Part shown: positions 34,880-43,393 of the stretch, in pieces
Position numbering within the stretch: the first letter of the stretch is position 1
Layout of the letters: each line of letters begins with the position of its first letter
Assembly (NCBI RefSeq): GCF_900187365.1
Contig: NZ_FYDG01000009.1
Coordinates: 1-64,000 of the forward strand
Origin: Rhodoblastus acidophilus
Lineage (GTDB): Bacteria > Pseudomonadota > Alphaproteobacteria > Rhizobiales > Beijerinckiaceae
Direction of reading: 5' to 3'
DNA: 64,000 nucleotides
The notes under the pieces: model-generated
Told to the model about the DNA's origin: nothing
Databases searched by the model: none
Seen by the model: only the letters and a program-made list of their open reading frames with translations
Translations under genes and position numbers: made by a program

Positions 34880-36142
34880 TTACACGCCTGCGAGGCGCGC
34901 GGCTATGTCTCCCGACGTTACGGGCTTCTTGACCGTCCCAAGGATGGCCACGGTCGGCGGCGTGCGCAACAGGGCGGCGCCGGCCGCGCGCACATCGCGC
35001 AGGGTCAGCGCGTCGATTTCGCCGATCACCTCCGCCTGGGACAGCACGCGCCCGAAAATCATCGTCTGCCGCGCGATCTGCTCGGCGCGCGAGGAGGAAC
35101 TCTCCAGCGCGGTGAGCAGCGCCACCTTGGTCTGCGCCTTGGCGCGGGCCATGTCGATTTCGCTGAGGTCATGAGCCGCCTGCGCCAGAACGTCCACGCC
35201 GACGGCGACCAGTTCGCCGACGTCGCGGGCATGGGCGCCGGCCTCGAAGCCGAACAGGCCGGCGTCGAGGAACGACCAATGAAAGGCGGAGACGCCATAG
35301 GCGAGGCCGCGCTTTTCGCGCACCTCCTGAAACAGCGGCGAGGCCATGCCGCCGCCGACCGCGTTGGCGAAAATATGCGCGGCGTAATTGGCCGGATCGG
35401 CATAGGACACGCCGGAAAAGCCGACCACGACCTGGGTCTGCTCCAGCTTTTTGGAAACGAGGATCTCGCCGCCGAGATATTTGGCGGGCGTGAGCGGCGC
35501 CGGATCGTGGCGCGGCAAATCCTTGAACAGGTTTTCGGCATAGGCGCGGATCGCGGCGTGATCGACCGCCCCGGCGGCGGCGACGACGCAATTTTTCGCG
35601 GTGTAATGCCGGTCGAGATAGGCCTGGATCGTCCCGCGCGAAAACCCTTTCACCCGCGGCGCCGTGCCGAGGATCGGGCGGCCGATCGCCTGGTCGGGAA
35701 AGGCGGCGGCGTTGAACAGGTCGAAGATCAGTTCTTCCGGCGAATCCTGCAGGGCCGCGATTTCCTGCAGGATCACCTGCTTCTCCCGCTCCAGCTCCTG
35801 CGCGTCGAACTGGCTTTGCGTGAGAATGTCGGCCAGCACGTCCAGCGCCAGCCCGCAATCTTCGCGCAGGACTTTGGCGTAATAGGCGGTGTTTTCGACC
35901 GATGTGGCGGCGTTGAGGTCGCCGCCGACATTTTCGATGGATTCGGCGATGGCGCGGGCGTCGCGCCGCGCCGTGCCCTTGAACGCCATATGTTCGAGAA
36001 GATGCGACAGGCCGTGCTCCGCCGCGCTCTCATGCCGGGACCCCGCGGCGAAATAGACGCCGAGCGATGCGGTCTCAAGGCCAGGCATGGCGTCGGTGAC
36101 GACGCGCAGGCCGCAGGAGAGCTCCGAGGACTCAACCGCCAT
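34880..36142 (-). CDS. M16 family zinc metallopeptidase
   Basis: 420 residues, the usual length of the single-chain mitochondrial-processing-peptidase-like group. The inverted zinc motif is His47-Leu-Leu-Glu-His51 in AEHGLSHLLEHMAFKGT, with the downstream Glu in VGGDLNAATSVENTAYYAKV. It probably degrades peptides in the cytoplasm or periplasm; no signal peptide is visible. It begins inside the 3' end of thrC (11-base overlap), which is the standard alphaproteobacterial thrC-M16 arrangement. Confidence 0.94.
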   Translation of the reverse strand: MAVESSELSCGLRVVTDAMPGLETASLGVYFAAGSRHESAAEHGLSHLLEHMAFKGTARRDARAIAESIENVGGDLNAATSVENTAYYAKVLREDCGLALDVLADILTQSQFDAQELEREKQVILQEIAALQDSPEELIFDLFNAAAFPDQAIGRPILGTAPRVKGFSRGTIQAYLDRHYTAKNCVVAAAGAVDHAAIRAYAENLFKDLPRHDPAPLTPAKYLGGEILVSKKLEQTQVVVGFSGVSYADPANYAAHIFANAVGGGMASPLFQEVREKRGLAYGVSAFHWSFLDAGLFGFEAGAHARDVGELVAVGVDVLAQAAHDLSEIDMARAKAQTKVALLTALESSSSRAEQIARQTMIFGRVLSQAEVIGEIDALTLRDVRAAGAALLRTPPTVAILGTVKKPVTSGDIAARLAGV

Positions 36143-37550
36143 GTTTGTGCGTCACGGCGCGGGCCCGCGCTTTGATGAAGCCGGCGATCGCCGCGGGATC
36201 GTTCGGCAGCACGTCGAATTTTTCCTTGCGCGCGAACAGATCGGCGAGATGCGCCGGCAAGGGCGCGGATACGCCGATCGCCGCCTTGACCGCATCGGGG
36301 AATTTGGCGGGGTGGGCCGTGCCCAGCGCCACCATCGGGGTTTTCGGATCGCGCGCGAGATGTTTGCGGGCGACGTTGACCGCCACCGCCGTGTGGGGGT
36401 CGAGAATATATTCGCACTCTTTGTAAGTGCGGGCGATTTCCGCGGCGGTGTCGGCCTCGCTGGCGGCCCCGGCGGCGAAACTTTGCCGGATCGCGGCGAG
36501 CGCGGGCGCGGGAATGTCGAAGGCGCCGGATTGCTCCAGGCTCGCCATCAGGCCGCGAATCACCGCAGCGTCGCGCCCGACGGCGTCGAACAGCAGGCGC
36601 TCGAAATTGGAGGACACCTGAATGTCCATCGAGGGCGACGACGTGGCGTGGACGCCGCGCACTTCGTAACGGCCAGTCTCCAGCGCGCGGGCCAAAATGT
36701 CGTTGGAATTGGTGGCGACGATCAGTTTCTCAATCGGCAGCCCCATCTGCTTGGCCATGTAGCCGGCCAGAATGTCGCCGAAATTGCCGGTGGGCACGGT
36801 GAACGACACTTTGCGGTCCGGCCCGCCCAAAACCGTGGCGGCGGTGAAATAATAGACCATCTGAGCCACGACGCGGGCGAAATTGATGGAATTGACGCCG
36901 GACAGGCCCAGCTCCTCGCGCAGCGGCGCATTGCGGAAAAAGGTTTTCAGCATCGCCTGGGCGTCGTCGAACGTGCCTTCCAGCGCGATGGCGTGAATGT
37001 TGGCGTCGGCGACCGTGGTCATCTGCCGGCGCTGCACGTCGGAGACGCGGCCGTGGGGGTAGAGAATGAAGACATCGACTTGGTCGAGGCCCCGGAAAGC
37101 CTCGATGGCGGCGGCGCCAGTGTCGCCCGAGGTGGCCCCGACAATGGTGGCGCGCCGCCCCTGCGCCTTCAGCGCCTTGTTCATCAGGCGGCCCAGCAGC
37201 TGCATAGCCACGTCCTTGAACGCCAGCGTCGGGCCGTGGAACAGCTCCAGCACGAACAGATTGTCGTCGATCTGCGCCAGCGGCGTCACCGCCTTGTGGC
37301 GGAACCCGGCATAGGCGCCGTCCAGCATGGCGCGGAATTCGGCCGGTGCCAGCCCGTCGTCGAGGAAGGGGGAAATGACGGCCTGCGCCACCTCGGCGTA
37401 GGGCTTGCCCGCGAACGCGCGCAACGCCTCGGCCGGGAGGGTCGGCATTTTTTCCGGCACATAAAGGCCGCCATCCGGGGCGAGGCCGGCGAGCAGGGCT
37501 TCGGTGAAGGTTTTTTTGGGCGCCTGTCCGCGCGTGGAGATATAGGTCAA
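36132..37550 (-). CDS. thrC: Threonine synthase
   Basis: 472 residues, the longer threonine synthase type. It converts O-phosphohomoserine to threonine with PLP. YISTRGQAPKKTFTEALLAG opens the protein and the PLP lysine lies in GPTLAFKDVAMQLLG. ATSGDTGAAAIEAF is the phosphate-binding loop, and TVPTGNFGDILAGYMAKQMG is a further family signature. The last 11 bases overlap the M16 peptidase gene. Confidence 0.97.
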   Translation of the reverse strand: MTYISTRGQAPKKTFTEALLAGLAPDGGLYVPEKMPTLPAEALRAFAGKPYAEVAQAVISPFLDDGLAPAEFRAMLDGAYAGFRHKAVTPLAQIDDNLFVLELFHGPTLAFKDVAMQLLGRLMNKALKAQGRRATIVGATSGDTGAAAIEAFRGLDQVDVFILYPHGRVSDVQRRQMTTVADANIHAIALEGTFDDAQAMLKTFFRNAPLREELGLSGVNSINFARVVAQMVYYFTAATVLGGPDRKVSFTVPTGNFGDILAGYMAKQMGLPIEKLIVATNSNDILARALETGRYEVRGVHATSSPSMDIQVSSNFERLLFDAVGRDAAVIRGLMASLEQSGAFDIPAPALAAIRQSFAAGAASEADTAAEIARTYKECEYILDPHTAVAVNVARKHLARDPKTPMVALGTAHPAKFPDAVKAAIGVSAPLPAHLADLFARKEKFDVLPNDPAAIAGFIKARARAVTHKHGG

Positions 37551-37630
37551 GGATCTGTTCCGCTAGCTTTCGCGCCTTTTAACGCCTTGTCGCGCCGATG
37601 TCATGTCCGACCGGACAGGCGAATGACGAA

Positions 37631-37657
37631 GCCTTGGCGGAATTGCGCCGCCAAGGC
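37631..37657. terminator. Hairpin downstream of the hexapeptide-repeat gene
   Basis: GCCTTGGCGG (37631-37640) pairs perfectly with CCGCCAAGGC (37648-37657) over a 7-base loop. It lies about 60 bases beyond the stop of the leftward repeat-protein gene and upstream of thrC. No T run is visible. Confidence 0.5.
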
Positions 37658-37715
37658 GCGTCGATCAGGAATGCAACCGGAACGCCGCGCGATCTGATTC
37701 GCCGAAGCGAAAGAT

Positions 37716-38516
37716 TTATCGCTTTTCCAGATACCAGGTCGCGCGGCCGGGATCGACGTCGCAACCCGGCAGGTTCTGCACCGCCGGATTGTCGCCCTCC
37801 GGGCTGCGCAGGCACCGGCCCGCTTCCATGGCGCGGTTGAACCGGACGGAAAGGTCCTGGCCAAATTTCACATAGTCTCCGGCAGGCTGATAATCGCCTT
37901 TGGGCTGGTAATCTCCCGCAGGCTGATAGTCTCCCTTGGGTTGGTAATCCCCTTTAATCTGGTAATCGCCTTTGGGTTGATAATCGCCTTTGGGCTGGTA
38001 GTCGCCCGCAGGCTGATACTCGCCCTTCGGCTGGTATTGATCCTTCGCGTCGTTATGCGTGAGGTATTGCGTCGCCGGTTCAGCTTTTCCAGCGATCATG
38101 GCGGTGAAGGAAACCTGCGTGATCTTTCCTTTCGTCTTGAATCGAACGACCGGGCGCGACGGCGTTGCGTCGGAAAGGCCGCTGACGACCGCCGCAACGC
38201 CGATGTCGCGGGTCTTCTGAACTGAAAAACCGGTAATGCCGAGTTCGACTTGAACATGGTCGATGTCTATCGAACCAACATCGAACTCGAAGCACTGCTC
38301 GCCTTCCTTTTCCACGGCGAACGATCCATGGACGAGGGTGGTTCTCTGACCGGCGGCGTTCACGCCGGCGTCGAAACGCGTTCCGGCGACGATCTGGGCG
38401 TCCTTGGGCGGGGGGGCGCAAGCCTTGATTGGCTTCGGCGTTTCCTCGGCGAACGCGGTCTGGGTCAAGATGACCGCCGAAAATAAAGCCAGCGGTCCAA
38501 CAATGCGAAACGTCAT
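37716..38516 (-). CDS. Secreted protein with nine hexapeptide repeats
   Basis: 266 residues. A signal peptide is followed by cleavage likely at AFA-EE (about residue 23). Residues 30-155 form an unknown domain with Cys33 and Cys75. Residues 161-214 are nine exact-length copies of Tyr-Gln-Pro-Lys/Ala-Gly-Asp/Glu, and a short tail with Cys234 and Cys252 ends the protein. A strong GAGGAGG precedes the ATG. The repeat is encoded by 18-bp units and is likely extended and surface-exposed. A 60-base sample inside the gene (38041-38100) is 55% G+C, lower than its neighbours. The function is not recognised; the repeat could bind metal, cell wall or a partner protein. Confidence 0.8.
   Translation of the reverse strand: MTFRIVGPLALFSAVILTQTAFAEETPKPIKACAPPPKDAQIVAGTRFDAGVNAAGQRTTLVHGSFAVEKEGEQCFEFDVGSIDIDHVQVELGITGFSVQKTRDIGVAAVVSGLSDATPSRPVVRFKTKGKITQVSFTAMIAGKAEPATQYLTHNDAKDQYQPKGEYQPAGDYQPKGDYQPKGDYQIKGDYQPKGDYQPAGDYQPKGDYQPAGDYVKFGQDLSVRFNRAMEAGRCLRSPEGDNPAVQNLPGCDVDPGRATWYLEKR
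37875..38036. repeat. Nine tandem 18-bp coding repeats
   Basis: Nine head-to-tail 18-base units encode Tyr-Gln-Pro-(Lys/Ala)-Gly-(Asp/Glu). Units differ mainly at the fourth codon (Lys or Ala) and in synonymous bases, so copies have diverged but stayed in frame. This is a candidate site for copy-number variation between strains. Confidence 0.9.
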
Positions 38517-38854
38517 CGCGCGCCTCCTCTCAAGGCCAAACAGGTATGAATTCTATGCCTTGCATGCGGTATTTTGGAATTATTCAAGAAAAACTTCCAT
38601 CGTCTTCGCCGCGACTTTAAAAGTTAAAGGTGAAAAAATATTGACCGGGCTTCGGGAACTCTTTCGTCTGCGAACCCGATGCGGTCCGGCGGCGTGTCCG
38701 CCGATGCGAATCGGACAAGTGAAACGCGCATCCGTTTCGGCCAGATCCGCGGAACCTGCGCAGAAAACTTGAACACGCCCGTCCCGTTTGCTAGGCCTGT
38801 CCCCGCCTGAAGGCGGTTTGCTTTGCCGCGCCGCCCTTTTCCTCAGGAGTTTTC
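38517..38854. other. AT-richer intergenic region between repeat protein and IalB
   Basis: About 340 bases with no convincing ORF. The first ~130 bases (38535-38660) are visibly AT-rich against the rest of the window (ATTTTGGAATTATTC and TTAAAAGTTAAAGGTG). It must carry the promoter of the leftward repeat-protein gene and the rightward ialB-like gene. I could not fix -10/-35 boxes. CAGGAG lies eight bases before the IalB start. Confidence 0.5.
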
Positions 38855-39361
38855 ATGGCGCGCGACTCACTTCTCCGGGCAGGTCTGGTTGCCCTCGCCT
38901 TGCTGTTCGGTTTTGCCCTCCCCGCGAGCGCCCAGGGCGTCGCCAAGGGGAAATATGGCGATTGGGAAATGCGTTGCGAGACGCCGCCCGGCGCCGCCCG
39001 CGAGCAATGCGCGCTGATGCAGAGCGTCGCCGCCGACGACAAGCCCAATGTCAATCTGGTGGTGATCGTGCTGAAAACCGCCGATGGCAAAAGCCGGCTG
39101 CTGCGCGTGATCGCGCCGCTCGGCGTGCTGCTGCCCTCCGGTCTCGGCCTGAAAATCGACCAGACCGACATCGGCCGCGCCGGTTTCGTCCGCTGCCTGC
39201 CGTCGGGCTGCGTCGCGGAAGTGGTGATGGACGACAAGCTGCTCGACCAGATGCGCGGCGGCGCCACCGGCACGTTCATCATTTTCCAGACCCCGGAAGA
39301 AGGCATCGGCATCCCGCTGACGCTCACAGGTTTCAAGGACGGTTTCGAGAAGCTGCCTTGA
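38855..39361 (+). CDS. Invasion-associated locus B (IalB) family protein
   Basis: 168 residues with a Sec signal (hydrophobic GLVALALLFGFALPASA, cleaved before QGV). The mature protein starts KYGDWEMRCETPPG...CALMQ and continues LLRVIAPLGVLLPSGLGLKI and GFVRCLPSGCVAEVVMD, the four-Cys IalB pattern. Bartonella IalB aids erythrocyte entry; in free-living alphaproteobacteria the family is common and of unknown periplasmic role. CAGGAG precedes the ATG. Confidence 0.92.
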   Translation: MARDSLLRAGLVALALLFGFALPASAQGVAKGKYGDWEMRCETPPGAAREQCALMQSVAADDKPNVNLVVIVLKTADGKSRLLRVIAPLGVLLPSGLGLKIDQTDIGRAGFVRCLPSGCVAEVVMDDKLLDQMRGGATGTFIIFQTPEEGIGIPLTLTGFKDGFEKLP

Positions 39362-39407
39362 CTTTGCCGCCTGTTCAGGCGACTTGATTTCAGTCAGTCA
39401 CAATCCT

Positions 39408-39612
39408 CCGCGGAAGAGTTCAGCCGGAAACGGCTGACGCCGAAGGCGCAACCGCCCCGGAAACGCTCAGGCCCCCAGGACCGCGCGAGGGATGACGCTC
39501 TGGAAAGAGATGGATTCGTCCATCCACCGACGAGGGTAACCCGGTCTGCGCTTTCGCTTGAAAGCGCAGGAAACCGGGGAAATCTTTCAGGTTGCGAGAC
39601 AGAGGGGGCGAC
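39408..39612 (+). promoter_or_regulatory. Tandem glycine riboswitch
   Basis: Two consecutive gcvT-type aptamers precede gcvT. Aptamer 1 (about 39410-39503) has GACGCCGAAGGCGCAACC, then GGAAACGCTCAGGCCCCCAG and the closing CTCTGG. Aptamer 2 (about 39504-39608) has CCACCGACGAGGGTAACCCG, then GGAAATCTTTCAGGTTGCGA and ACAGAGGG. The short linker and conserved CTCAGG-type elements fit cooperative two-aptamer glycine switches that turn on glycine cleavage. The boundaries are approximate and the expression platform is not resolved. Confidence 0.92.
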
Positions 39613-39652
39613 ATGCGGAGGTGTTTCCGCGAACTCGCCTTGGGATGTCCGC

Positions 39653-40759
39653 TTGACCGATCTGCCTTCGCCCACGCCGCTCCACGCCCTGCATCTCGGC
39701 CTTGGCGGCCGCATGGTTCCCTTCGCCGGCTATGACCTTCCGGTGAACTATCCCGCCGGCATCATCGCCGAACACCTGTGGACCCGCGAAAACGCCGGCC
39801 TGTTCGACGTCTCCCACATGGGCCAGGCCGTTCTCAGCGGCCCGGCCGCCGCGCAAAGACTGGAAAGCCTGCTGCCCGGCGACCTCCAGGCGCTCCCTTT
39901 GCGCCGAATCCGCTACAGCCAGTTCACCAACGAAGACGGCGGCATTCTCGACGATCTCATGGCCACCCGGCTCGACGCCGCCGGCGAAAAGCTGTTCCTG
40001 GTGGTCAACGCCGCCTGCAAGGGCCAGGATTTCGCCCATCTGCAAGCGAACCTGCCCGATCTCCGGCTGGACATTCTGCACGACCGCGCCCTGCTCGCCC
40101 TGCAAGGCCCCAAGGCGGCGCAGGCGCTGGAGCGTCACATCGCCGGGGTTTCCGCGCTGGCCTTCATGGCGCAGCAGGATTTTATCTGGCGCGGCGAGAC
40201 GTTGTTCGTCAGCCGCTCCGGCTATACCGGCGAGGACGGCTTCGAAATCTCCATTGCCGCCGATTTCGCCAGCGATTTCGCCGAAACCCTGCTGGCGGAG
40301 GAGGAAGTGCAGGCCATTGGCCTGGGCGCCCGCGATTCGCTGCGGCTGGAAGCGGGCCTGTGCCTCTACGGCCACGACATCGACACGACCACCAGCCCGA
40401 TTGAAGCCGGCCTGAACTGGTCCATTTCCAAGCGCCGCCGCGCCGAAGGCGGTTTTCCCGGCGCCGCGCGCGTGCAGAAGGAACTGGCCGAGGGCGTCGC
40501 GCGTCTTCGCGTCGGCCTGGTTCTGGATGGCAAGGCCCCTGCGCGCGAAGGCGCCGACATCGCCGACGAATCCGGCGCCATCGTCGGCCGCGTCACCTCC
40601 GGCGGCTTCGCCCCCAGCCTGAGCAAGCCGATCGCCATGGGCTATGTGGCCCCGCGCTGCGCCGCGCCGGGAACGGCGCTGTCGCTGATCGTGCGCGGCA
40701 AACCCCTTCGCGCGCGCGTCACCGCCTTTCCGTTTGTTCCCAACCGCTATCACCGCTGA
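39653..40759 (+). CDS. gcvT: Glycine cleavage system aminomethyltransferase (T protein)
   Basis: 368 residues from a TTG at 39653, the only in-frame start after the riboswitch that keeps the family N-terminus. It transfers the aminomethyl carbon from lipoyl-GcvH to tetrahydrofolate. MVPFAGYDLPVNYPAGIIAE, NAGLFDVSHMGQ and the folate-site motifs SRSGYTGEDGFEIS and LRLEAGLCLYGHDID are present. gcvH follows after 15 bases. A tandem glycine riboswitch ends about 40 bases upstream. Confidence 0.95.
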   Translation: MTDLPSPTPLHALHLGLGGRMVPFAGYDLPVNYPAGIIAEHLWTRENAGLFDVSHMGQAVLSGPAAAQRLESLLPGDLQALPLRRIRYSQFTNEDGGILDDLMATRLDAAGEKLFLVVNAACKGQDFAHLQANLPDLRLDILHDRALLALQGPKAAQALERHIAGVSALAFMAQQDFIWRGETLFVSRSGYTGEDGFEISIAADFASDFAETLLAEEEVQAIGLGARDSLRLEAGLCLYGHDIDTTTSPIEAGLNWSISKRRRAEGGFPGAARVQKELAEGVARLRVGLVLDGKAPAREGADIADESGAIVGRVTSGGFAPSLSKPIAMGYVAPRCAAPGTALSLIVRGKPLRARVTAFPFVPNRYHR

Positions 40760-40774
40760 AAACAGGAGACTTCC

Positions 40775-41152
40775 ATGAGCCACATCCTGTTCACCAAGGA
40801 TCATGAATATATTGTCGTCGAAGGCGACGTCGGCACGGTCGGCATCACCGATTTCGCGCAATGCCAGCTTGGCGACGTGGTCTTTGTCGAACTTCCCGAA
40901 ATCGGCAAGGCCACCAAGCCCGGCGAGCAGGCCGGCGTGGTCGAGTCGGTCAAGGCCGCCAGCGACGTGTTCGCGCCGATTTCCGGCGAAGTGGTCGAGG
41001 TCAACGCCGCCCTTGAGGACAATCCCGCCCTAGTCAACGAGGACGCGCAGGGCAAGGGCTGGTTCTACAAAGTGAAAATCGCCGATCCCGCCGAATTGGA
41101 AGGCCTGATGGACGAAGCCGCCTACAAGGCGCTGCTGGATTCGCACGCGTGA
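40775..41152 (+). CDS. gcvH: Glycine cleavage system H protein
   Basis: 125 residues, full length. It carries the lipoyl arm on Lys60 in [20 protein letters not shown]. An AGGAG sequence lies upstream of the ATG. Its stop overlaps the GTG start of the DTW-domain gene. The P protein gene, usually next in this operon, is not in the window. Confidence 0.97.
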   Translation: MSHILFTKDHEYIVVEGDVGTVGITDFAQCQLGDVVFVELPEIGKATKPGEQAGVVESVKAASDVFAPISGEVVEVNAALEDNPALVNEDAQGKGWFYKVKIADPAELEGLMDEAAYKALLDSHA

Positions 41153-41820
41153 CCGAACAAGCCCTCGCGGAAGCGCCCGTCTGCCCGCACTGCGCCAAAC
41201 CGGCTTTCCTCTGCGTCTGCGTCGAGGTCGCGCCGATGCGGACGCGCACCGGCCTGCTCATCCTGCAACATCCGCAGGAGCAGGACCGCCTGCTCGGCAC
41301 GGCCGGTCTGACGCGGCGGGCGCTGGACAATAGCGTGCTCAAGGTCGGCCTGTCCTGGCCCAGCCTGTCCAAGGCGCTGGGGCGCGACGCCGACCCCGGC
41401 CAATGGGCGATCCTGCATCTCGGCGCCGCCCGCGCCGCCGCCCTGCCCCACGACCGCGAACTGGTCGCGCTGGACAAGAAGGGCGTCGCGCTCGACGATC
41501 AGGACAAGGCGCTCGCCGGGCTCAGGGGCGTGGTGGTGTTCGACGGCTCCTGGAGTCAGGCCAAAACCCTGTGGTGGCGCAATCCCTGGGTGCTCAAGGC
41601 CAAGCGTCTGGCGCTGAACCCGCGCAAAAAATCGCTTTATGGCAACCTGCGCCGGGAGCCGCGCCGCGAGGCCCTGTCCACGCTGGAAGCCGCCGCGCTT
41701 GCGGTCAGCCGGCTGGACCGCAAGCCGGAGGTCGAGACGGCGCTGCTGGGGCATTTCGCCCGGATGCTCGACGCCTACAAGACCGCCGTCGCCGATGGCC
41801 TGATCGCTTCGACGAAATAG
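41149..41820 (+). CDS. DTW-domain tRNA-uridine aminocarboxypropyltransferase
   Basis: 223 residues. The N-terminal cysteine cluster [13 protein letters not shown] (about residues 12-24) is typical of the DTW family, as are [12 protein letters not shown] and the name motif as [13 protein letters not shown]. The family transfers the aminocarboxypropyl group of SAM to uridine in tRNA. It starts at a GTG overlapping the gcvH stop (GTGA), so it is translationally coupled to gcvH. A link to glycine or SAM supply is possible but not shown. Confidence 0.88.
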   Translation: MTEQALAEAPVCPHCAKPAFLCVCVEVAPMRTRTGLLILQHPQEQDRLLGTAGLTRRALDNSVLKVGLSWPSLSKALGRDADPGQWAILHLGAARAAALPHDRELVALDKKGVALDDQDKALAGLRGVVVFDGSWSQAKTLWWRNPWVLKAKRLALNPRKKSLYGNLRREPRREALSTLEAAALAVSRLDRKPEVETALLGHFARMLDAYKTAVADGLIASTK

Positions 41821-41826
41821 ACTTCT

Positions 41827-41852
41827 GCCGCGGCGTAGATTTACGCCGCGGC
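41827..41852. terminator. Shared hairpin between DTW gene and ABC permease gene
   Basis: GCCGCGGCGTA (41827-41837) pairs perfectly with TACGCCGCGGC (41842-41852) around GATT. The hairpin contains the stop codon of the leftward permease gene and follows the DTW gene stop by seven bases. No T run is present. Confidence 0.5.
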
Positions 41853-42656
41853 GCCTGGAGCGCCGCGCAGAGCCATCAGGCCGCGCGAGGGGTCGTAGGC
41901 GACCAGCGCGCCCAGCATGAACGCCACCGCGCAGCCAAAGACGACGGCGAAGGCCGTCGGGTTGAACTGGGTGTAGAGCGCGAAGCGAATCAGCTCGACG
42001 GCGTGGGTGAACGGGTTGAACTGGCAGACATAATAGAGCCAGGGGCTGCCCTCGCGCACGCGCCACAGCGGGTAGAGCGCGGAGGAGGCGAAGAACATCG
42101 GGAAGATGACGAAATTCATCACGCCCGCGAAATTCTCCAGCTGCTTGATCAGCGACGACAGCAACATGCCGAGCGCGCCGAGCATCAGCCCGACCAGCAG
42201 CAACGCGGGCAGCACGGTGAGGTAGCCGAGCGGCGGCGGCTCGATCTCCCACAGCCAGGCGATCAGCAGATAGGCGTAGCATTGCAGCACGGAGACCAGC
42301 GTGCCCGCGATCAGCTTGCCCAGCAGCAGGAACCAACGCGGGAAGGGCGACAGCAACAGCACGCGCATATTGCCCATTTCGCGGTCGTAGACCATCGACA
42401 ACGAGGACTGCATGCCGTTGAAAAGCTGGATCATCGCCAGCAGGCCCGGCGTGATGTAAACCTCATAGAGAATGTAGGTTTCGTAGGGCGGGATGATGGA
42501 AATGCCCAAAACCTGGCGGAACCCGGCGGCGAAAATGAACAGCCACACCAGCGGCCGCACCAGAGCCGAGACGAAGCGCTCGCGCTGATGCAGGAAGCGC
42601 AGGCCCTCGCGCCAGATAATGCCTTTTAGGCAGATGGCGTAGGCCGAGAGGGTCAT
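41841..42656 (-). CDS. ABC transporter permease, PQQ-alcohol-dehydrogenase-associated
   Basis: 271 residues with six membrane helices and the ABC-2 pattern (MQSSLSMVYDREMGNMRVLL and the PLWRVREGSPWLYYVCQFNP loop). It matches the PedC-like permease found with PQQ-dependent alcohol catabolism genes. It is the last gene of a leftward four-gene operon and starts four bases inside the ATPase stop. The exported or imported molecule is unknown. Confidence 0.88.
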   Translation of the reverse strand: MTLSAYAICLKGIIWREGLRFLHQRERFVSALVRPLVWLFIFAAGFRQVLGISIIPPYETYILYEVYITPGLLAMIQLFNGMQSSLSMVYDREMGNMRVLLLSPFPRWFLLLGKLIAGTLVSVLQCYAYLLIAWLWEIEPPPLGYLTVLPALLLVGLMLGALGMLLSSLIKQLENFAGVMNFVIFPMFFASSALYPLWRVREGSPWLYYVCQFNPFTHAVELIRFALYTQFNPTAFAVVFGCAVAFMLGALVAYDPSRGLMALRGAPGAAA

Positions 42657-43393
42657 GGCTGCGCCTCCGCTTCGATCAGGCGCATGAACGCCTGCTTGAT
42701 GTCCGCCGCGCCGGTCTGACGCGACAGGTCCCGCGCCAAGCCGGTCGCGCGCACCTTGCCCTTGTGCAGCACGATCACCTCGTCGGTCTCAACAACTTCG
42801 TCGGTGAGATGGGTCGCCCACAACACGCTCATGCCCTCGCTGGCGATCAGGCCGCGCACCAGCGTCAGAATGTCGGCGCGCGCGCCAATGTCGAGCCCGA
42901 CGGTGGGCTCGTCCAGCACCAGCAGACGCGGCCGGTGCAGCAGCGCGCGGGCGATCTCGACCCGGCGCATCTGCCCGCCCGAGAGATTGCGCACTTTGTC
43001 GTTCGCGCGGTCGCCGAGCTGGACGGCGGCCAGCAGTTCCGCCGTGCGCGCATCGGCCTGCGCCTTGCCAATGCCGTGCAAAGCGGCGTGGTAGAAAAAA
43101 TTCTGGGCGACGCTGAGATCGAGATCGAGCGTGCGCGACTGGAACACCACGCCCAATTGCGCCAGCGCCTTGCGCGGCTCGCGCTGCAGATCGCAGCCCA
43201 GCACGGCGAGCGATCCGCGCCGCAGCGCGAACAGCCGGGTGACCAGCGAAAACAGCGTGCTTTTTCCCGCGCCGTTCAGGCCGAGCAGCACGGAGAACGC
43301 GCCCGACGCGACCGAAAAACTCACATCGTCGAGCGCTTTTCGCGCGCCGTAGGAATGGGAGACGCCGCGCGCCTCCAGCGCCGGGGCGGTCAT
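42653..43393 (-). CDS. ABC transporter ATP-binding protein, PQQ-alcohol-associated
   Basis: 246 residues from the ATG at 43393, which overlaps the stop of the beta-propeller gene (ATGA). Walker A is GLNGAGKST (about residue 38), the signature is LSGGQMRRVEIARAL and Walker B is LLVLDEPTVGLD, followed by the H-loop WATHLTDE. It is the ATPase subunit for the adjacent ABC-2 permease. Its family (PQQ-dependent alcohol dehydrogenase system ATPase) is recognised from this gene order. Confidence 0.9.
   Translation of the reverse strand: MTAPALEARGVSHSYGARKALDDVSFSVASGAFSVLLGLNGAGKSTLFSLVTRLFALRRGSLAVLGCDLQREPRKALAQLGVVFQSRTLDLDLSVAQNFFYHAALHGIGKAQADARTAELLAAVQLGDRANDKVRNLSGGQMRRVEIARALLHRPRLLVLDEPTVGLDIGARADILTLVRGLIASEGMSVLWATHLTDEVVETDEVIVLHKGKVRATGLARDLSRQTGAADIKQAFMRLIEAEAQP

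Noticed and set aside
37875-38036. Tandem 18-bp units considered as a CRISPR-like array
   Set aside because: No spacers; the units are contiguous and encode an in-frame hexapeptide.
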